From NCBI RefSeq assembly GCF_003854275.1, contig NZ_QTQP01000032.1, positions 1 through 64,000 on the forward strand: a stretch of 64,000 bases of DNA. Direction: 5' to 3'. How positions within the stretch are numbered: the first letter of the stretch is position 1; each line of letters opens with the position of its first letter. A program made the position numbers and the translations under genes. Positions 8,565-17,103 of this stretch are shown here, one piece after another. The notes under the pieces are model-generated. The model was not told the DNA's origin, ran no database searches, and saw only the letters and a list, made by a program, of their open reading frames with translations. The DNA comes from Burkholderia sp. Bp8963. Its GTDB lineage: Bacteria; Pseudomonadota; Gammaproteobacteria; Burkholderiales; Burkholderiaceae.

Positions 8565-9311
8565 TCAGCCCGCCTTGCCCTGCTTCGCGACGGCGGCCTG
8601 CGCCTTCGCGATCGCGTCCTGGTCGCCGAGGTAGTAGTGCTGGATCGGCTTCAGGTTTTCGTCGAGTTCATACACGAGCGGCACGCCGTTCGGGATGTTC
8701 AGCCCGACGATGTCGCTGTCGGAGATCCCGTCGAGGTACTTGATCAGCGCGCGCAGCGAATTGCCGTGCGCGGCGACCAGCACCTGCTTGCCGGCCTTGA
8801 CCGCGGGCGCGATCGACTCGTTCCACAGCGGCAGCACGCGCGCGACCGTGTCCTTCAGGCATTCGGTGAGCGGCAGCTGCTCGCGCGGCACCTTCGCGTA
8901 GCGCGGGTCGCCGTACGGCGCGCGCTCGTCGGTCGCGTCGAGCGCGGGCGGCGGCGTGTCGTAGCTGCGGCGCCACACGAGCACCTGCTCGTCGCCGAAC
9001 TTCGCGGCCGTTTCCGCCTTGTTCAGGCCGGACAGCGCGCCGTAGTGGCGCTCGTTCAGGCGCCACGAGTGCACGACGGGCAGATACATCAGATCCATCC
9101 GGTCCTGCACGTGCCACAGCGTGCGGATCGCGCGCTTGAGCACGGACGTGTACGCGATGTCGAACGTGTAGCCGGCTTCCTTGAGCAGTTCGCCGGCCTG
9201 GTAGGCCTCGTTGCAGCCTTGCTCGGTCAGGTCGACGTCGACCCAGCCGGTGAAGCGGTTTTCCTTGTTCCACGTCGATTCGCCGTGGCGGATGAGGACG
9301 AGCTTGTACAT
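8565..9311 (-). CDS. gpmA: 2,3-bisphosphoglycerate-dependent phosphoglycerate mutase
   Basis: A 248-residue mutase interconverting 3- and 2-phosphoglycerate in glycolysis and gluconeogenesis. The phosphohistidine motif [10 protein letters not shown] is at residues 6-15 and the second histidine motif is [13 protein letters not shown]. Length and ends match the dPGM family. It is divergent from the rhodanese-glutaredoxin genes across a 118-base gap that contains a TATAAT (9379-9384). Confidence 0.97.
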   Translation of the reverse strand: MYKLVLIRHGESTWNKENRFTGWVDVDLTEQGCNEAYQAGELLKEAGYTFDIAYTSVLKRAIRTLWHVQDRMDLMYLPVVHSWRLNERHYGALSGLNKAETAAKFGDEQVLVWRRSYDTPPPALDATDERAPYGDPRYAKVPREQLPLTECLKDTVARVLPLWNESIAPAVKAGKQVLVAAHGNSLRALIKYLDGISDSDIVGLNIPNGVPLVYELDENLKPIQHYYLGDQDAIAKAQAAVAKQGKAG

Positions 9312-9429
9312 AGGTGCTTGCGGTCGGTAGTGAAGGAAGCGGTGCGCCGGGCGTCACGCCCGCGCAAGTCGGTTATTTTATAATGCTCGGATTGTCCTTT
9401 CCCGATTTCTCTTTTTCCGGCGGAATTCC

Positions 9430-9852
9430 GTGACGTTCTTTACCGATTACACGAACCTGGCCCTCATCGCGATCCTGCTGGTGTCCGGCGGCCTGCTGGC
9501 CTGGCCCGCGCTGCGCCGCGGCCGCGGCGGCCTGTCGGCCGCAGAGGCGACTCAGCTCATCAATCGCCGCAACGCGGTCGTGATCGACGTGCGGCCCGCG
9601 TCCGAGTTCGCCGCCGGCCACCTGCCGTCGGCGCGCCAGGTCGAGGCGGGCGAAATCGGCGCGAAGATCGCGCAGGTCGCGAAGAACAAGAGCACCCCGG
9701 TGCTGCTCGTGTGCCAGAACGGCCAGCAGTCGCAGAAGGCGGCGCGCGCGGTCGAGGAGGCGGGCTATGCCGAGGTGCACGTGCTCGAAGGCGGCGTCGC
9801 CGCGTGGCAGCAGGCCGGGATGCCGGTCGTCAAACAAGGAGTGGCGAAGTGA
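9430..9852 (+). CDS. Membrane-anchored rhodanese-like protein
   Basis: A 140-residue protein with one N-terminal transmembrane segment (residues about 8-25) and a rhodanese domain after it. The likely active cysteine is Cys95 in LLVCQNGQQS. The family transfers or carries sulfane sulfur; the true substrate is unknown. It starts with GTG and its stop overlaps the start of grxC by four bases (GTGA), which indicates translational coupling and a shared thiol/redox role. Confidence 0.88.
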   Translation: MTFFTDYTNLALIAILLVSGGLLAWPALRRGRGGLSAAEATQLINRRNAVVIDVRPASEFAAGHLPSARQVEAGEIGAKIAQVAKNKSTPVLLVCQNGQQSQKAARAVEEAGYAEVHVLEGGVAAWQQAGMPVVKQGVAK

Positions 9853-10109
9853 ACAAAGTGGTCATGTACAGCACCCAGGTGTGCCCGTATTGCATCCAGG
9901 CCGAGCGGCTCCTGAAGCTGCGCGGCGTCGAGCAGATCGAGAAGGTGCTGATCGACAAGGATCCGTCGCGCCGCGACGAAATGATGACGCGCACGGGCCG
10001 CCGCACGGTGCCGCAGATCTACATCGGCGACACGCACGTCGGCGGCTACGACGATCTGTCGAAGCTCGACCGCGCAGGCGGTCTCCTGCCGCTTCTGCAA
10101 GCGGCCTGA
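9849..10109 (+). CDS. grxC: Glutaredoxin 3
   Basis: An 86-residue glutaredoxin with the CPYC redox centre at residues 12-15 and the TVPQIYIGDTHVGGYDDL glutathione-binding segment. It reduces disulfides with glutathione. The GTG start overlaps the rhodanese stop. SecB follows 100 bases downstream after a large palindrome; rhodanese-grxC-secB-gpsA is a common proteobacterial order. Confidence 0.95.
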   Translation: MNKVVMYSTQVCPYCIQAERLLKLRGVEQIEKVLIDKDPSRRDEMMTRTGRRTVPQIYIGDTHVGGYDDLSKLDRAGGLLPLLQAA

Positions 10110-10157
10110 TTAGGGCAGAATGGCCGCCGGCTGCGCAGCCAGGCGCGCAGGATCAAC

Positions 10158-10187
10158 CGGAGCGGCCGGCCCGGGCCGGCCGCTCCG
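10158..10187. repeat. 30-base perfect palindrome between grxC and secB
   Basis: Fifteen-base arms made only of G and C, except for one A and one T, meet without a spacer. As RNA it would form a very stable hairpin. Only four T residues follow, and they lie some distance away, so a classical terminator is uncertain. It may instead be a processing or attenuation hairpin before secB. Confidence 0.8.
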
Positions 10188-10209
10188 TCACCACTTTTAG
10201 GGAATCAAC

Positions 10210-10689
10210 ATGTCCGACGTCGAAAACCAACCGTTCTTCAACATCCAGCGCGTCTACCTGAAGGATATGTCGCTCGAGCAGCCGAATTCGCCGGCGATCT
10301 TCCTCGAGCAGGACATGCCGTCGGTTGAAGTCGAAGTCGACGTCAAGGCCGAGCGTCTCGCGGAAAGCGTGTTCGAAGTCGTCGTGTCGGGCACCGTAAC
10401 GGCGAAGGTGAAGGACAAGGTCGCGTTCCTGATCGAGGCGAAGCAGGCCGGAATTTTCGACATTCGCAACATTCCTGACGAACAGCTCGACCCGCTCGTC
10501 GGCATCGCTTGCCCGACGATCCTGTTCCCGTACCTGCGCTCGAACATCGCCGACGCGATCACGCGCGCGGGCTTCCCGCCGATCCACCTCGCCGAGATCA
10601 ACTTCCAGGCGCTCTACGAGCAGCGTCTCGCGCAGCTCCAGCAGCAGGCGGGTGCAGCAGGCGCGCCGAACGGCTCGACGCTGAACTGA
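10210..10689 (+). CDS. secB: Protein-export chaperone SecB
   Basis: A 159-residue SecB that keeps precursor proteins unfolded and hands them to SecA. Recognised by [20 protein letters not shown] and the segment [24 protein letters not shown]. The Gln/Ala-rich tail is usual. It lies 26 bases before gpsA on the same strand. Confidence 0.97.
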   Translation: MSDVENQPFFNIQRVYLKDMSLEQPNSPAIFLEQDMPSVEVEVDVKAERLAESVFEVVVSGTVTAKVKDKVAFLIEAKQAGIFDIRNIPDEQLDPLVGIACPTILFPYLRSNIADAITRAGFPPIHLAEINFQALYEQRLAQLQQQAGAAGAPNGSTLN

Positions 10690-10715
10690 GGAACGAGCAA
10701 GGACCGGTGCTGGGT

Positions 10716-11714
10716 ATGAAAGTAGCCGTTCTCGGCGCCGGTGCCTGGGGCACCGCGCTCGCGGGCCATCTGGCCGCGCGGCACGACACGCTTCTCTGGG
10801 CGCGCGACGCCGCGCTCATCGCCGGGCTGCAGGCCCGGCACGAAAATTCCCGTTATCTCGACGGCATCGCATTGCCCGACGCATTGCGCTACGACGCGGA
10901 TCTCGCCGCGGCGCTCGCGCATGGCGCCGCGGACGACGCGCTGTGCGTGATCGGCGCGCCCGTGGCCGGGCTGCGCGCGCTGTGCCGCGCGATGCGCGAC
11001 GCGGGCTGCGTGCCCGCGCACGTCGTCTGGGTCTGCAAGGGCTTCGAGGCCGACACGCATCTGCTGCCGCATCAGGTGATCGCCGCCGAACTGCCGGAAC
11101 AGCGCAGCAACGGCGTGCTGTCGGGGCCGAGCTTCGCACGCGAAGTCGGCCAGGGGCTGCCGGTCGCGCTGACGGTCGCGAGCGCGTCGGCCGCGTGCCG
11201 CGAACGCACGCTCGCGGCGTTCCATCATGGCGCGATGCGGATCTATACGGGCGACGACGTGGTCGGCGTCGAGGTCGGCGGCGCGGTGAAGAACGTGCTG
11301 GCGATCGCGACCGGCATTGCCGACGGGCTCGGCCTCGGCCTGAACGCACGCGCCGCGCTGATCACGCGCGGGCTTGCGGAAATGTCGCGACTCGGCGTCG
11401 CGCTCGGCGGCCGCGCGGAAACCTTCACGGGCCTCACGGGCCTCGGCGACCTGATCCTCACCGCGACGGGCGACCTGTCGCGCAATCGCACGGTCGGCTT
11501 GCAGCTGGCGGCCGGCCGTTCATTGAACGATATTCTCGGCGCGCTCGGCCATGTCGCCGAAGGCGTGCGCTGCGCGCAGGCGGTGCTCGCGATCGCGCGC
11601 GCGCAGTCGCTCGAGATGCCGATCACCGAAGCCGTGTGCGGCGTGCTGTTCGACGGCGTCGCGCCGCGCGACGCGGTCAGCGGCCTGCTGCGCCGGGACG
11701 CGCGCGCGGAGTAG
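10716..11714 (+). CDS. gpsA: Glycerol-3-phosphate dehydrogenase [NAD(P)+]
   Basis: A 332-residue enzyme that reduces dihydroxyacetone phosphate to sn-glycerol 3-phosphate for phospholipid synthesis. The Rossmann motif [18 protein letters not shown] is at the N-terminus, and the family signature [13 protein letters not shown] and catalytic-region [17 protein letters not shown] are present. ATG 10716 is chosen because it starts directly at the Rossmann fold; the frame is open further upstream. It follows secB, as in many beta-proteobacteria. Confidence 0.96.
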   Translation: MKVAVLGAGAWGTALAGHLAARHDTLLWARDAALIAGLQARHENSRYLDGIALPDALRYDADLAAALAHGAADDALCVIGAPVAGLRALCRAMRDAGCVPAHVVWVCKGFEADTHLLPHQVIAAELPEQRSNGVLSGPSFAREVGQGLPVALTVASASAACRERTLAAFHHGAMRIYTGDDVVGVEVGGAVKNVLAIATGIADGLGLGLNARAALITRGLAEMSRLGVALGGRAETFTGLTGLGDLILTATGDLSRNRTVGLQLAAGRSLNDILGALGHVAEGVRCAQAVLAIARAQSLEMPITEAVCGVLFDGVAPRDAVSGLLRRDARAE

Positions 11715-11791
11715 CGAGCGCGGGGTAGCGGTCGCGTGGCCGCGCAAAGCGCACTACGCTTGAATCATCTCCTTCGTTCGCGGAGGTCGTC

Positions 11792-12316
11792 ATGCTGCAG
11801 ATCGGTTCCACCACGCTCGACGCGCAGGTCGTCGACATCACGACGCTCGCGGTCGATGCGATCGTCAACGCGGCAAACGGCTCGCTGCTCGGCGGCGGCG
11901 GTGTCGATGGCGCGATCCATCGCGCGGCCGGCCCGGGCTTGCTCGCCGAATGCCGCACGCTCGGCGGCTGCGAGACCGGCGACGCGAAACTCACGCGCGG
12001 CCACGGGTTGCCGGCGAAATACGTGATTCACGCGGTCGGCCCCGTGTGGCATGGCGGCGGGCAGCGGGAAGCCGAGCTGCTCGCGTCGTGCTACCGGCGC
12101 GCGATCGAGCTGGCCGAAGAGGTCGCGTGCGCGTCGATCGCGTTCCCGGCAATCAGCTGCGGAATCTACCGTTATCCGGCGGAGCAGGCGGTCGACATCG
12201 CGATCGGGGCGGTCGTCGAGATGCTGCCGCAGGCGCCGAACCTCACGCAGGTGATCTTCGCGTGTTTTTCGCCGGACATGCTCGAGCTGTACCGGGCACG
12301 GCTCGCGCGCGTCTAG
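11792..12316 (+). CDS. Macrodomain protein (O-acetyl-ADP-ribose deacetylase-like)
   Basis: A 174-residue single macrodomain. ADP-ribose-binding signatures are [20 protein letters not shown] near residues 28-47 and [13 protein letters not shown] later. Related proteins (YmdB, MacroD type) hydrolyse O-acetyl-ADP-ribose or remove mono-ADP-ribose from proteins; which of these applies is not visible. It stands alone, convergent with trmL, with two bases between the stop codons. Confidence 0.9.
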   Translation: MLQIGSTTLDAQVVDITTLAVDAIVNAANGSLLGGGGVDGAIHRAAGPGLLAECRTLGGCETGDAKLTRGHGLPAKYVIHAVGPVWHGGGQREAELLASCYRRAIELAEEVACASIAFPAISCGIYRYPAEQAVDIAIGAVVEMLPQAPNLTQVIFACFSPDMLELYRARLARV

Positions 12317-12317
12317 T

Positions 12318-12788
12318 CTAGGCGCCGCCTTCGAAGCCGGCCTGCCGCCACGCCTCGAACACGACCACAGCGACCGTGTTCGACAGGTTCAGGCTGCGGT
12401 TGCCGGGCCGCATCGGCAGGCGCACGCGCTGTTCGTTCGGGAAGCGCTCGAGCAGCGGCGCGGGCAGGCCGCGCGTTTCCGAGCCGAACACGAACCAGTC
12501 GCCCGGCAGGAACGCGTGGTCGTGGAAGCGGCCCGAGCCGCGCGTCGTGAACGCGAACATCCGCGCGGGATCGGGCGATTCGGCGGCGACGAACGCGTCC
12601 CAGTCCGGATGCACACGCATTTCCGCATATTCGTGATAGTCGAGGCCCGCGCGGCGCATCTTCGCGTCGTCGAGCGGAAAGCCGAGCGGTTCGATCAGGT
12701 GCAGCCGCGCACCGGTATTCGCGCACAGGCGGATCACGTTGCCGGTGTTCGGCGGAATTTCGGGGGCGACGAGGACGACGTTGTACAT
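12318..12788 (-). CDS. trmL: tRNA (cytidine(34)-2'-O)-methyltransferase
   Basis: A 156-residue SPOUT methyltransferase that modifies the wobble base of tRNA-Leu isoacceptors. It begins MYNVVLVAPEIPPNTGNVIR, with the trefoil-knot motifs FVFGSETRGLP and GNRSLNLSNTVAVVVFE. The open frame runs far upstream in a G+C-rich shadow, but ATG 12788 gives the normal 150-160 residue length. It is downstream of comF on the same strand with a 110-base gap. Confidence 0.94.
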   Translation of the reverse strand: MYNVVLVAPEIPPNTGNVIRLCANTGARLHLIEPLGFPLDDAKMRRAGLDYHEYAEMRVHPDWDAFVAAESPDPARMFAFTTRGSGRFHDHAFLPGDWFVFGSETRGLPAPLLERFPNEQRVRLPMRPGNRSLNLSNTVAVVVFEAWRQAGFEGGA

Positions 12789-12898
12789 GGTTCGGTTCGG
12801 CGGCCGCGCTCGGCGGGCCGCTCTCGGTGGGCCAGCCTCGCGGCCGGCCGGGTTCTGACTGGCGCGGCCGCCGGCGGGCAGCACGCGTCTCCATCCAA

Positions 12899-13660
12899 TT
12901 AATCCCTGGCGGTGCGCAGCGCGACCAGATTCGTCACGCGTGCGGCGCCCGCCGCCTTGAGCACGTGTGCGGCGGCGGCCAGCGTCGCGCCCGACGTCAT
13001 CACGTCGTCGACGAGCGCGACATGGCGGCCCGCGACGTCGCCTGCGACCGTGAACGCCGCTGCGACGTTGTCGCGCCGCGCGCGCCGGTCGAGCCGCGAT
13101 TGCGGCGCGGTTTCCGCGACGCGTGCGAGCAGCGCCGCGTCCGCGCGCACACCGAGCCGGCGCGCGAGCGGCCGCGCGATCGCCCACGCCTGGTTGTAGC
13201 CGCGCGCGGCGAGCCGCCCGCGCGCGAGCGGTACCGGCGCGATCACGTCGAAGCGGCCGCTGGCGACGGGTGTGTCTGCGATCAGCCGCTCGAGCCGGCC
13301 CGCGAACTCGGCGCCAAGCGCGAGCCGCGCATGAAACTTCAGCCCGCGCGCGAGCTCGTCGAGCGGCGCCCGGTAATCGGCGAGCGCGAGTGTCGCATCG
13401 TACGGCGGCGGCGTGGCGCGGCACGCGTCGCACCGGTAGCCGGCCGCGCGTCGCGCGTGCCCCGGTGCGAGCGGCGCCGCGCAGACGGCGCAGCGCAGGC
13501 GCGTTTCATCCCAGTACGCGGCATCGCATCCGCCGCAGATCGCCGTGTGTGACAAATTGCCGCACAGTGCGCAGCGGTTCGGCAACGCAATCGCCGCCAC
13601 TCGCGCCAAAGCCTGCGACATAACGACGCGGAACGACTGCGAAAACGGGCGGCGATTCAT
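12899..13660 (-). CDS. ComF-family phosphoribosyltransferase-like protein
   Basis: A 253-residue ComF-like protein. The N-terminal zinc region has several Cys pairs (RCALCG, CGGC, RCAVCAAPL, CDAC), and the PRTase motif is ALVDDVMTSGATLAAAA near the C-terminus. ComF proteins are linked to DNA uptake in competent bacteria, but their biochemical role is unsettled. The start could also be the methionine 13 codons downstream (13621). It is divergent from the BioC-like gene. Confidence 0.88.
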   Translation of the reverse strand: MNRRPFSQSFRVVMSQALARVAAIALPNRCALCGNLSHTAICGGCDAAYWDETRLRCAVCAAPLAPGHARRAAGYRCDACRATPPPYDATLALADYRAPLDELARGLKFHARLALGAEFAGRLERLIADTPVASGRFDVIAPVPLARGRLAARGYNQAWAIARPLARRLGVRADAALLARVAETAPQSRLDRRARRDNVAAAFTVAGDVAGRHVALVDDVMTSGATLAAAAHVLKAAGAARVTNLVALRTARD

Positions 13661-13732
13661 CGGCTAGGCGCCTCAATATGGCCTCAATGAAGCTTCCGGG
13701 GCGAGCGAGTATACTTCGGGCTCTTCGCCAGT

Positions 13733-14707
13733 GTGCCAGACATGTCCCCAGCTTCGACCTCATCCAGCCGTCCGGCCTATGACGCCCGGCGTCTGCGGCA
13801 GATCTTCGACCGCCGCGCGGCCGCGTTCGACGCAGTCGCGTTCCTGCCGCGCGAGATCGCGCAGCGGATGTGCGAGCGTCTCGAGTACATCAAGGTGAGC
13901 CCCGCGGCGGTGCTCGACGCCGGTTGCGGCGCGGGTGACGACCTGCCGGCGCTGCGCGCGCGCTTTCCGGAGGCGCCCGTGTTCGGCGTCGACCTGTCCG
14001 GCGCGATGCTCGCGCGGGCAGGGCAGCGCGAAACCGAGCAGACGAGCTGGCGCCGCTGGCTGCCCGCGTCGCTCGGCAAGGCGCTCGGCCAGCGCGGCCC
14101 CCGTGTCGCGCAGGCGGATTTCTCGGCGCTGCCGTTCGCGGCGGGCGCGTTCGACCTGCTCTGGTCGAACCTCGCGCTGCACTGGCATTCGCATCCCGAC
14201 GCGGTGCTGCCCGAGTGGCAGCGGGTGCTGCGCGTCAACGGCCTGCTGATGTTCAGCACGCTCGGCCCCGATACGCTGCGCGAGCTGCGCGCGGCCTGCG
14301 CGGACGCCGAGGCCGCGCTCGGCCTCGCGCCGGCCGCGCCGCGCGTGATCGATTTCGTCGACATGCACGACCTCGGCGACATGCTCGTCGAGAGCGGCTT
14401 CGAGATTCCCGTGATGGACCAGGAAGTGCTGACCGTCACCTATAAATCCCCCGATTCATTGCTGGCCGACGTGCGCCGCTGGGGCGCGTATCCGTTCGAG
14501 CGCGCGGCGCCGCAGCGCGCGACGCGGCGCTTCCGTCAGGCGCTGGGCGATGCGCTCGACGCGCGCCGGCGCGCGGACGGCACGATCCCGCTGACCTTCG
14601 AGGTGATCTACGGGCACGCGTGGAAGGCCGTGCCGCGCACGACCGCGGAGGGGCACGGGATCGTGCGCATCGAGGACATCGGAAAGGGGCGCCCGAAGAA
14701 TCGGTAA
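13733..14707 (+). CDS. bioC: BioC-like SAM-dependent methyltransferase
   Basis: A 324-residue class I methyltransferase. Motif I is VLDAGCGAGDDLPAL near residue 62, followed by FGVDLSGAML, LLWSNLALHW and the C-terminal FEVIYGHAWKAV that is typical of BioC. BioC methylates malonyl-ACP to begin biotin side-chain synthesis. No other bio genes are near, so the assignment rests on sequence. A TATACT hexamer at 13710-13715 may be its -10 box. The start may be ATG 13742 instead. Confidence 0.8.
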   Translation: MPDMSPASTSSSRPAYDARRLRQIFDRRAAAFDAVAFLPREIAQRMCERLEYIKVSPAAVLDAGCGAGDDLPALRARFPEAPVFGVDLSGAMLARAGQRETEQTSWRRWLPASLGKALGQRGPRVAQADFSALPFAAGAFDLLWSNLALHWHSHPDAVLPEWQRVLRVNGLLMFSTLGPDTLRELRAACADAEAALGLAPAAPRVIDFVDMHDLGDMLVESGFEIPVMDQEVLTVTYKSPDSLLADVRRWGAYPFERAAPQRATRRFRQALGDALDARRRADGTIPLTFEVIYGHAWKAVPRTTAEGHGIVRIEDIGKGRPKNR

Positions 14708-14824
14708 AGCGGTAAAGAGGGGTTTTGTTATGTCTGAAATTAGCGATGCAAAGCGGGGTCAAAATAACCGCTGAAATGGCCGGAAAGCTTGTCGTGCTTG
14801 GCTTGGCGGGCGATAGGCGCTTGC

Positions 14825-14853
14825 TTGTGGATGCCATTGAACCCGCCTATAAT
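14825..14853 (+). promoter_or_regulatory. Sigma-70-type promoter of the cytochrome oxidase locus
   Basis: TTGTGG and a perfect TATAAT are separated by 17 bases. They lie 88 bases before the DUF2244 gene that opens the ctaC-ctaD region. Confidence 0.6.
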
Positions 14854-14941
14854 GCGTCAGCTTGTCGCCCCGGGGTCCCCGCAATACGGGGTGGCGAGTC
14901 CGATGCAGGCATGCATCGCATGCCATTCGCGTGAGGCGGCG

Positions 14942-15427
14942 ATGGAGGCAGCGAGGGATTCGACGGAGGCAGCGGACGTTGAACCGGTCCTCGAGGACTG
15001 GCTCATGAAGCGCAACTGTTCGGTGTCGCCGCGCCAGTTCGTGCTGTTTTACGCGTCGCTCGCGAGTGTTTCGCTTGCGATCGCGGCATTGCTGATGTGG
15101 CAGGGGGCATGGCTCGTCATGCCTTTCACCGGAATCGAGCTGCTGGCGGTGGGTGTCGCGTTTGCGATCCATGCGCGCCATGCAGTCGACTACGAACGCA
15201 TCAGGCTGTTTCCGCACCGGCTCGTGATCGAGCGGATGGATGCGGAACGGCTCACGCAGATCGAATTCAACCCGCGCTGGGTGCGGGTCGAGCCGGGCGC
15301 GACGCCACGCGATCCGATTCGGCTGGTGTCGCGCGGGCAGACCGTCGTGATTGGGCAGCATCTCGCGCAGTACCGGCGCGCGCAGTTCGCCGACGAGTTG
15401 CGCATGTCGCTCCGGCGCTGTGGATGA
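14942..15427 (+). CDS. DUF2244 membrane protein
   Basis: A 161-residue protein of unknown function with two central transmembrane helices (VLFYASLASVSLAIAALLMW and the next segment AWLVMPFTGIELLAVGVAFA), then a soluble domain with NPRWVRVEP. The family is recurrently found in front of cytochrome c oxidase subunit II genes, as here. ATG 14942 is preferred over earlier starts because GAGG lies 6 bases before it and earlier residues look non-coding. Confidence 0.85.
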   Translation: MEAARDSTEAADVEPVLEDWLMKRNCSVSPRQFVLFYASLASVSLAIAALLMWQGAWLVMPFTGIELLAVGVAFAIHARHAVDYERIRLFPHRLVIERMDAERLTQIEFNPRWVRVEPGATPRDPIRLVSRGQTVVIGQHLAQYRRAQFADELRMSLRRCG

Positions 15428-15476
15428 CCGGGGCGGCGGGTGCGACGCAGGTGGCTTGCGACGGGGGAGGGTTTGA

Positions 15477-17060
15477 ATGGAAATTTTGGGTAAGGAAGCT
15501 ATGAAAACAATCAAGCGAGCCCTCACGGGCGTGCTGGCATGCGGCGGACTGCTCTTTGCCGGCGCGGCTCTGGCGGTCGGTGACAGCCCGGGCGGCCCCC
15601 GCGTCAACGAGATCAATTTTCAGCCGCCTGTCACGAAGATCGCCGAGGAGCTCTACGATCTCCACACGATGATGCTGATCCTGTGTACGGTGATCTTCGT
15701 CGGCGTGTTCGGCGTGATGTTCTATTCGATCTTCGCGCACCGCAAATCCAAAGGCCACAAGGCCGCCAATTTCCATGAAAGCACGACCGTCGAAATCATC
15801 TGGACGATCGTGCCGTTCGTCATCGTCGTGCTGATGGCGCTGCCGGCGACGAAGGCCGTCGTCGCGATGAAGGACACGACGAACGCCGATCTCACGGTCA
15901 AGGTCACCGGCTACCAGTGGAAGTGGGGCTACGACTACGTGAAGGGCCCAGGCGAAGGCATCAGCTTCCTGTCGACGCTGTCGACCCCGCGTGACGCAGT
16001 GATGGGCAAGCAGGCGATCACCGACACCTACCTGCAGGAAGTCGACAACCCGCTCGTCGTGCCGGTCAACAAGAAGATCCGCATCATCACGACCGCGAAC
16101 GACGTCGTCCACTCGTGGTACGTGCCCGCGTTCGGCGTGAAGCAGGATGCGATCCCCGGCTTCGTGCGCGACACGTGGTTCAAGGCCGACAAGGTCGGCA
16201 CCTTCCGCGGTTTCTGTACCGAGCTGTGCGGCAAGGAGCACGCGTACATGCCGGTCGTCGTCGAGGTGCTCTCGGATGACGACTACGCGAAGTGGGTCAC
16301 CGCGCAGAAGGCCAAGCTGGCCGGTGCCGCAGTCGATCCGAACAAGGTTTACACGATGGCCGAACTGATGGCGCACGGCGAGGACGTCTACAAGGCGAAC
16401 TGCGCAGCTTGTCACCAGGTGAACGGCAAGGGCCTCGGCGCGTTCCCGGCGATGGACGGCAGCCCGATCGCGAACGGCCCGATCTCGGCGCACGTCGAGC
16501 GCGTGCTGAAGGGCAAGGGCGCGATGCCGTCGTGGGCGTCGCTGTCGGACCTCGACATTGCCGCGGTCGTCACCTACGAGCGCAACTCGTGGGGCAACCA
16601 CAAGAACGACGTGCTGCAACCGAAGCAGGTGGCGGACGCGCGTAACGGCAAGCTGCCTGAAGACACCGCGGACGCCGCAGGCGCAGCGCCGGCGGCAGCA
16701 GCTTCGGCGCCGGAGCAGGCAGCGTCGGGCGCAGCCGCGCCGGCGGCCGCGCTGTCGACGATCTATTTCGAAACGGGCAAGAGCACGCTGCCGGCCGACG
16801 CACAGTCGGCGATCGCGGCGGCGGCCGACTATGCGAAGGCACATCCGGACGCGAAGCTCGCGCTGTCGGGCTTCACCGACAAGACGGGCTCGGCCGACGC
16901 CAACGCCGAACTCGCCAAGCACCGCGCGCAAGCCGTGCGCGACGCGCTGAAGGCGGCAGGCGTGGCGGAAGACCACATCATTATGAAGAAGCCGGAAACG
17001 ATCACGGGCGGGGCGGACGCGAAGGAAGCCCGGCGTGTCGAGATCGGCCCGGCGGCCTGA
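15477..17060 (+). CDS. ctaC: Cytochrome c oxidase subunit II with cytochrome c and OmpA-like domains
   Basis: A 527-residue fusion. A signal segment is followed by two transmembrane helices (about residues 60-130) and a CuA domain with the ligand motif CTELCGKEHAYMP (Cys247, Cys251, His255, Met258). A class I cytochrome c domain has heme site CAACH (309-313). An Ala-rich linker leads to an OmpA/MotB-like peptidoglycan-binding domain (from about residue 429, IYFETGKSTLP and LSGFTDKTGSADANAELAKHRA). It receives electrons and passes them to subunit I. ATG 15477 follows GGGGAGGG; ATG 15501 is an alternative with its own AAGGA. The OmpA-like tail is unusual for oxidases outside Burkholderiales. 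Confidence 0.93.
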   Translation: MEILGKEAMKTIKRALTGVLACGGLLFAGAALAVGDSPGGPRVNEINFQPPVTKIAEELYDLHTMMLILCTVIFVGVFGVMFYSIFAHRKSKGHKAANFHESTTVEIIWTIVPFVIVVLMALPATKAVVAMKDTTNADLTVKVTGYQWKWGYDYVKGPGEGISFLSTLSTPRDAVMGKQAITDTYLQEVDNPLVVPVNKKIRIITTANDVVHSWYVPAFGVKQDAIPGFVRDTWFKADKVGTFRGFCTELCGKEHAYMPVVVEVLSDDDYAKWVTAQKAKLAGAAVDPNKVYTMAELMAHGEDVYKANCAACHQVNGKGLGAFPAMDGSPIANGPISAHVERVLKGKGAMPSWASLSDLDIAAVVTYERNSWGNHKNDVLQPKQVADARNGKLPEDTADAAGAAPAAAASAPEQAASGAAAPAAALSTIYFETGKSTLPADAQSAIAAAADYAKAHPDAKLALSGFTDKTGSADANAELAKHRAQAVRDALKAAGVAEDHIIMKKPETITGGADAKEARRVEIGPAA

Positions 17061-17103
17061 CGTGTCGCTGTGTTTGTCGACGTATTCGCATTAGGAGATT
17101 CTC

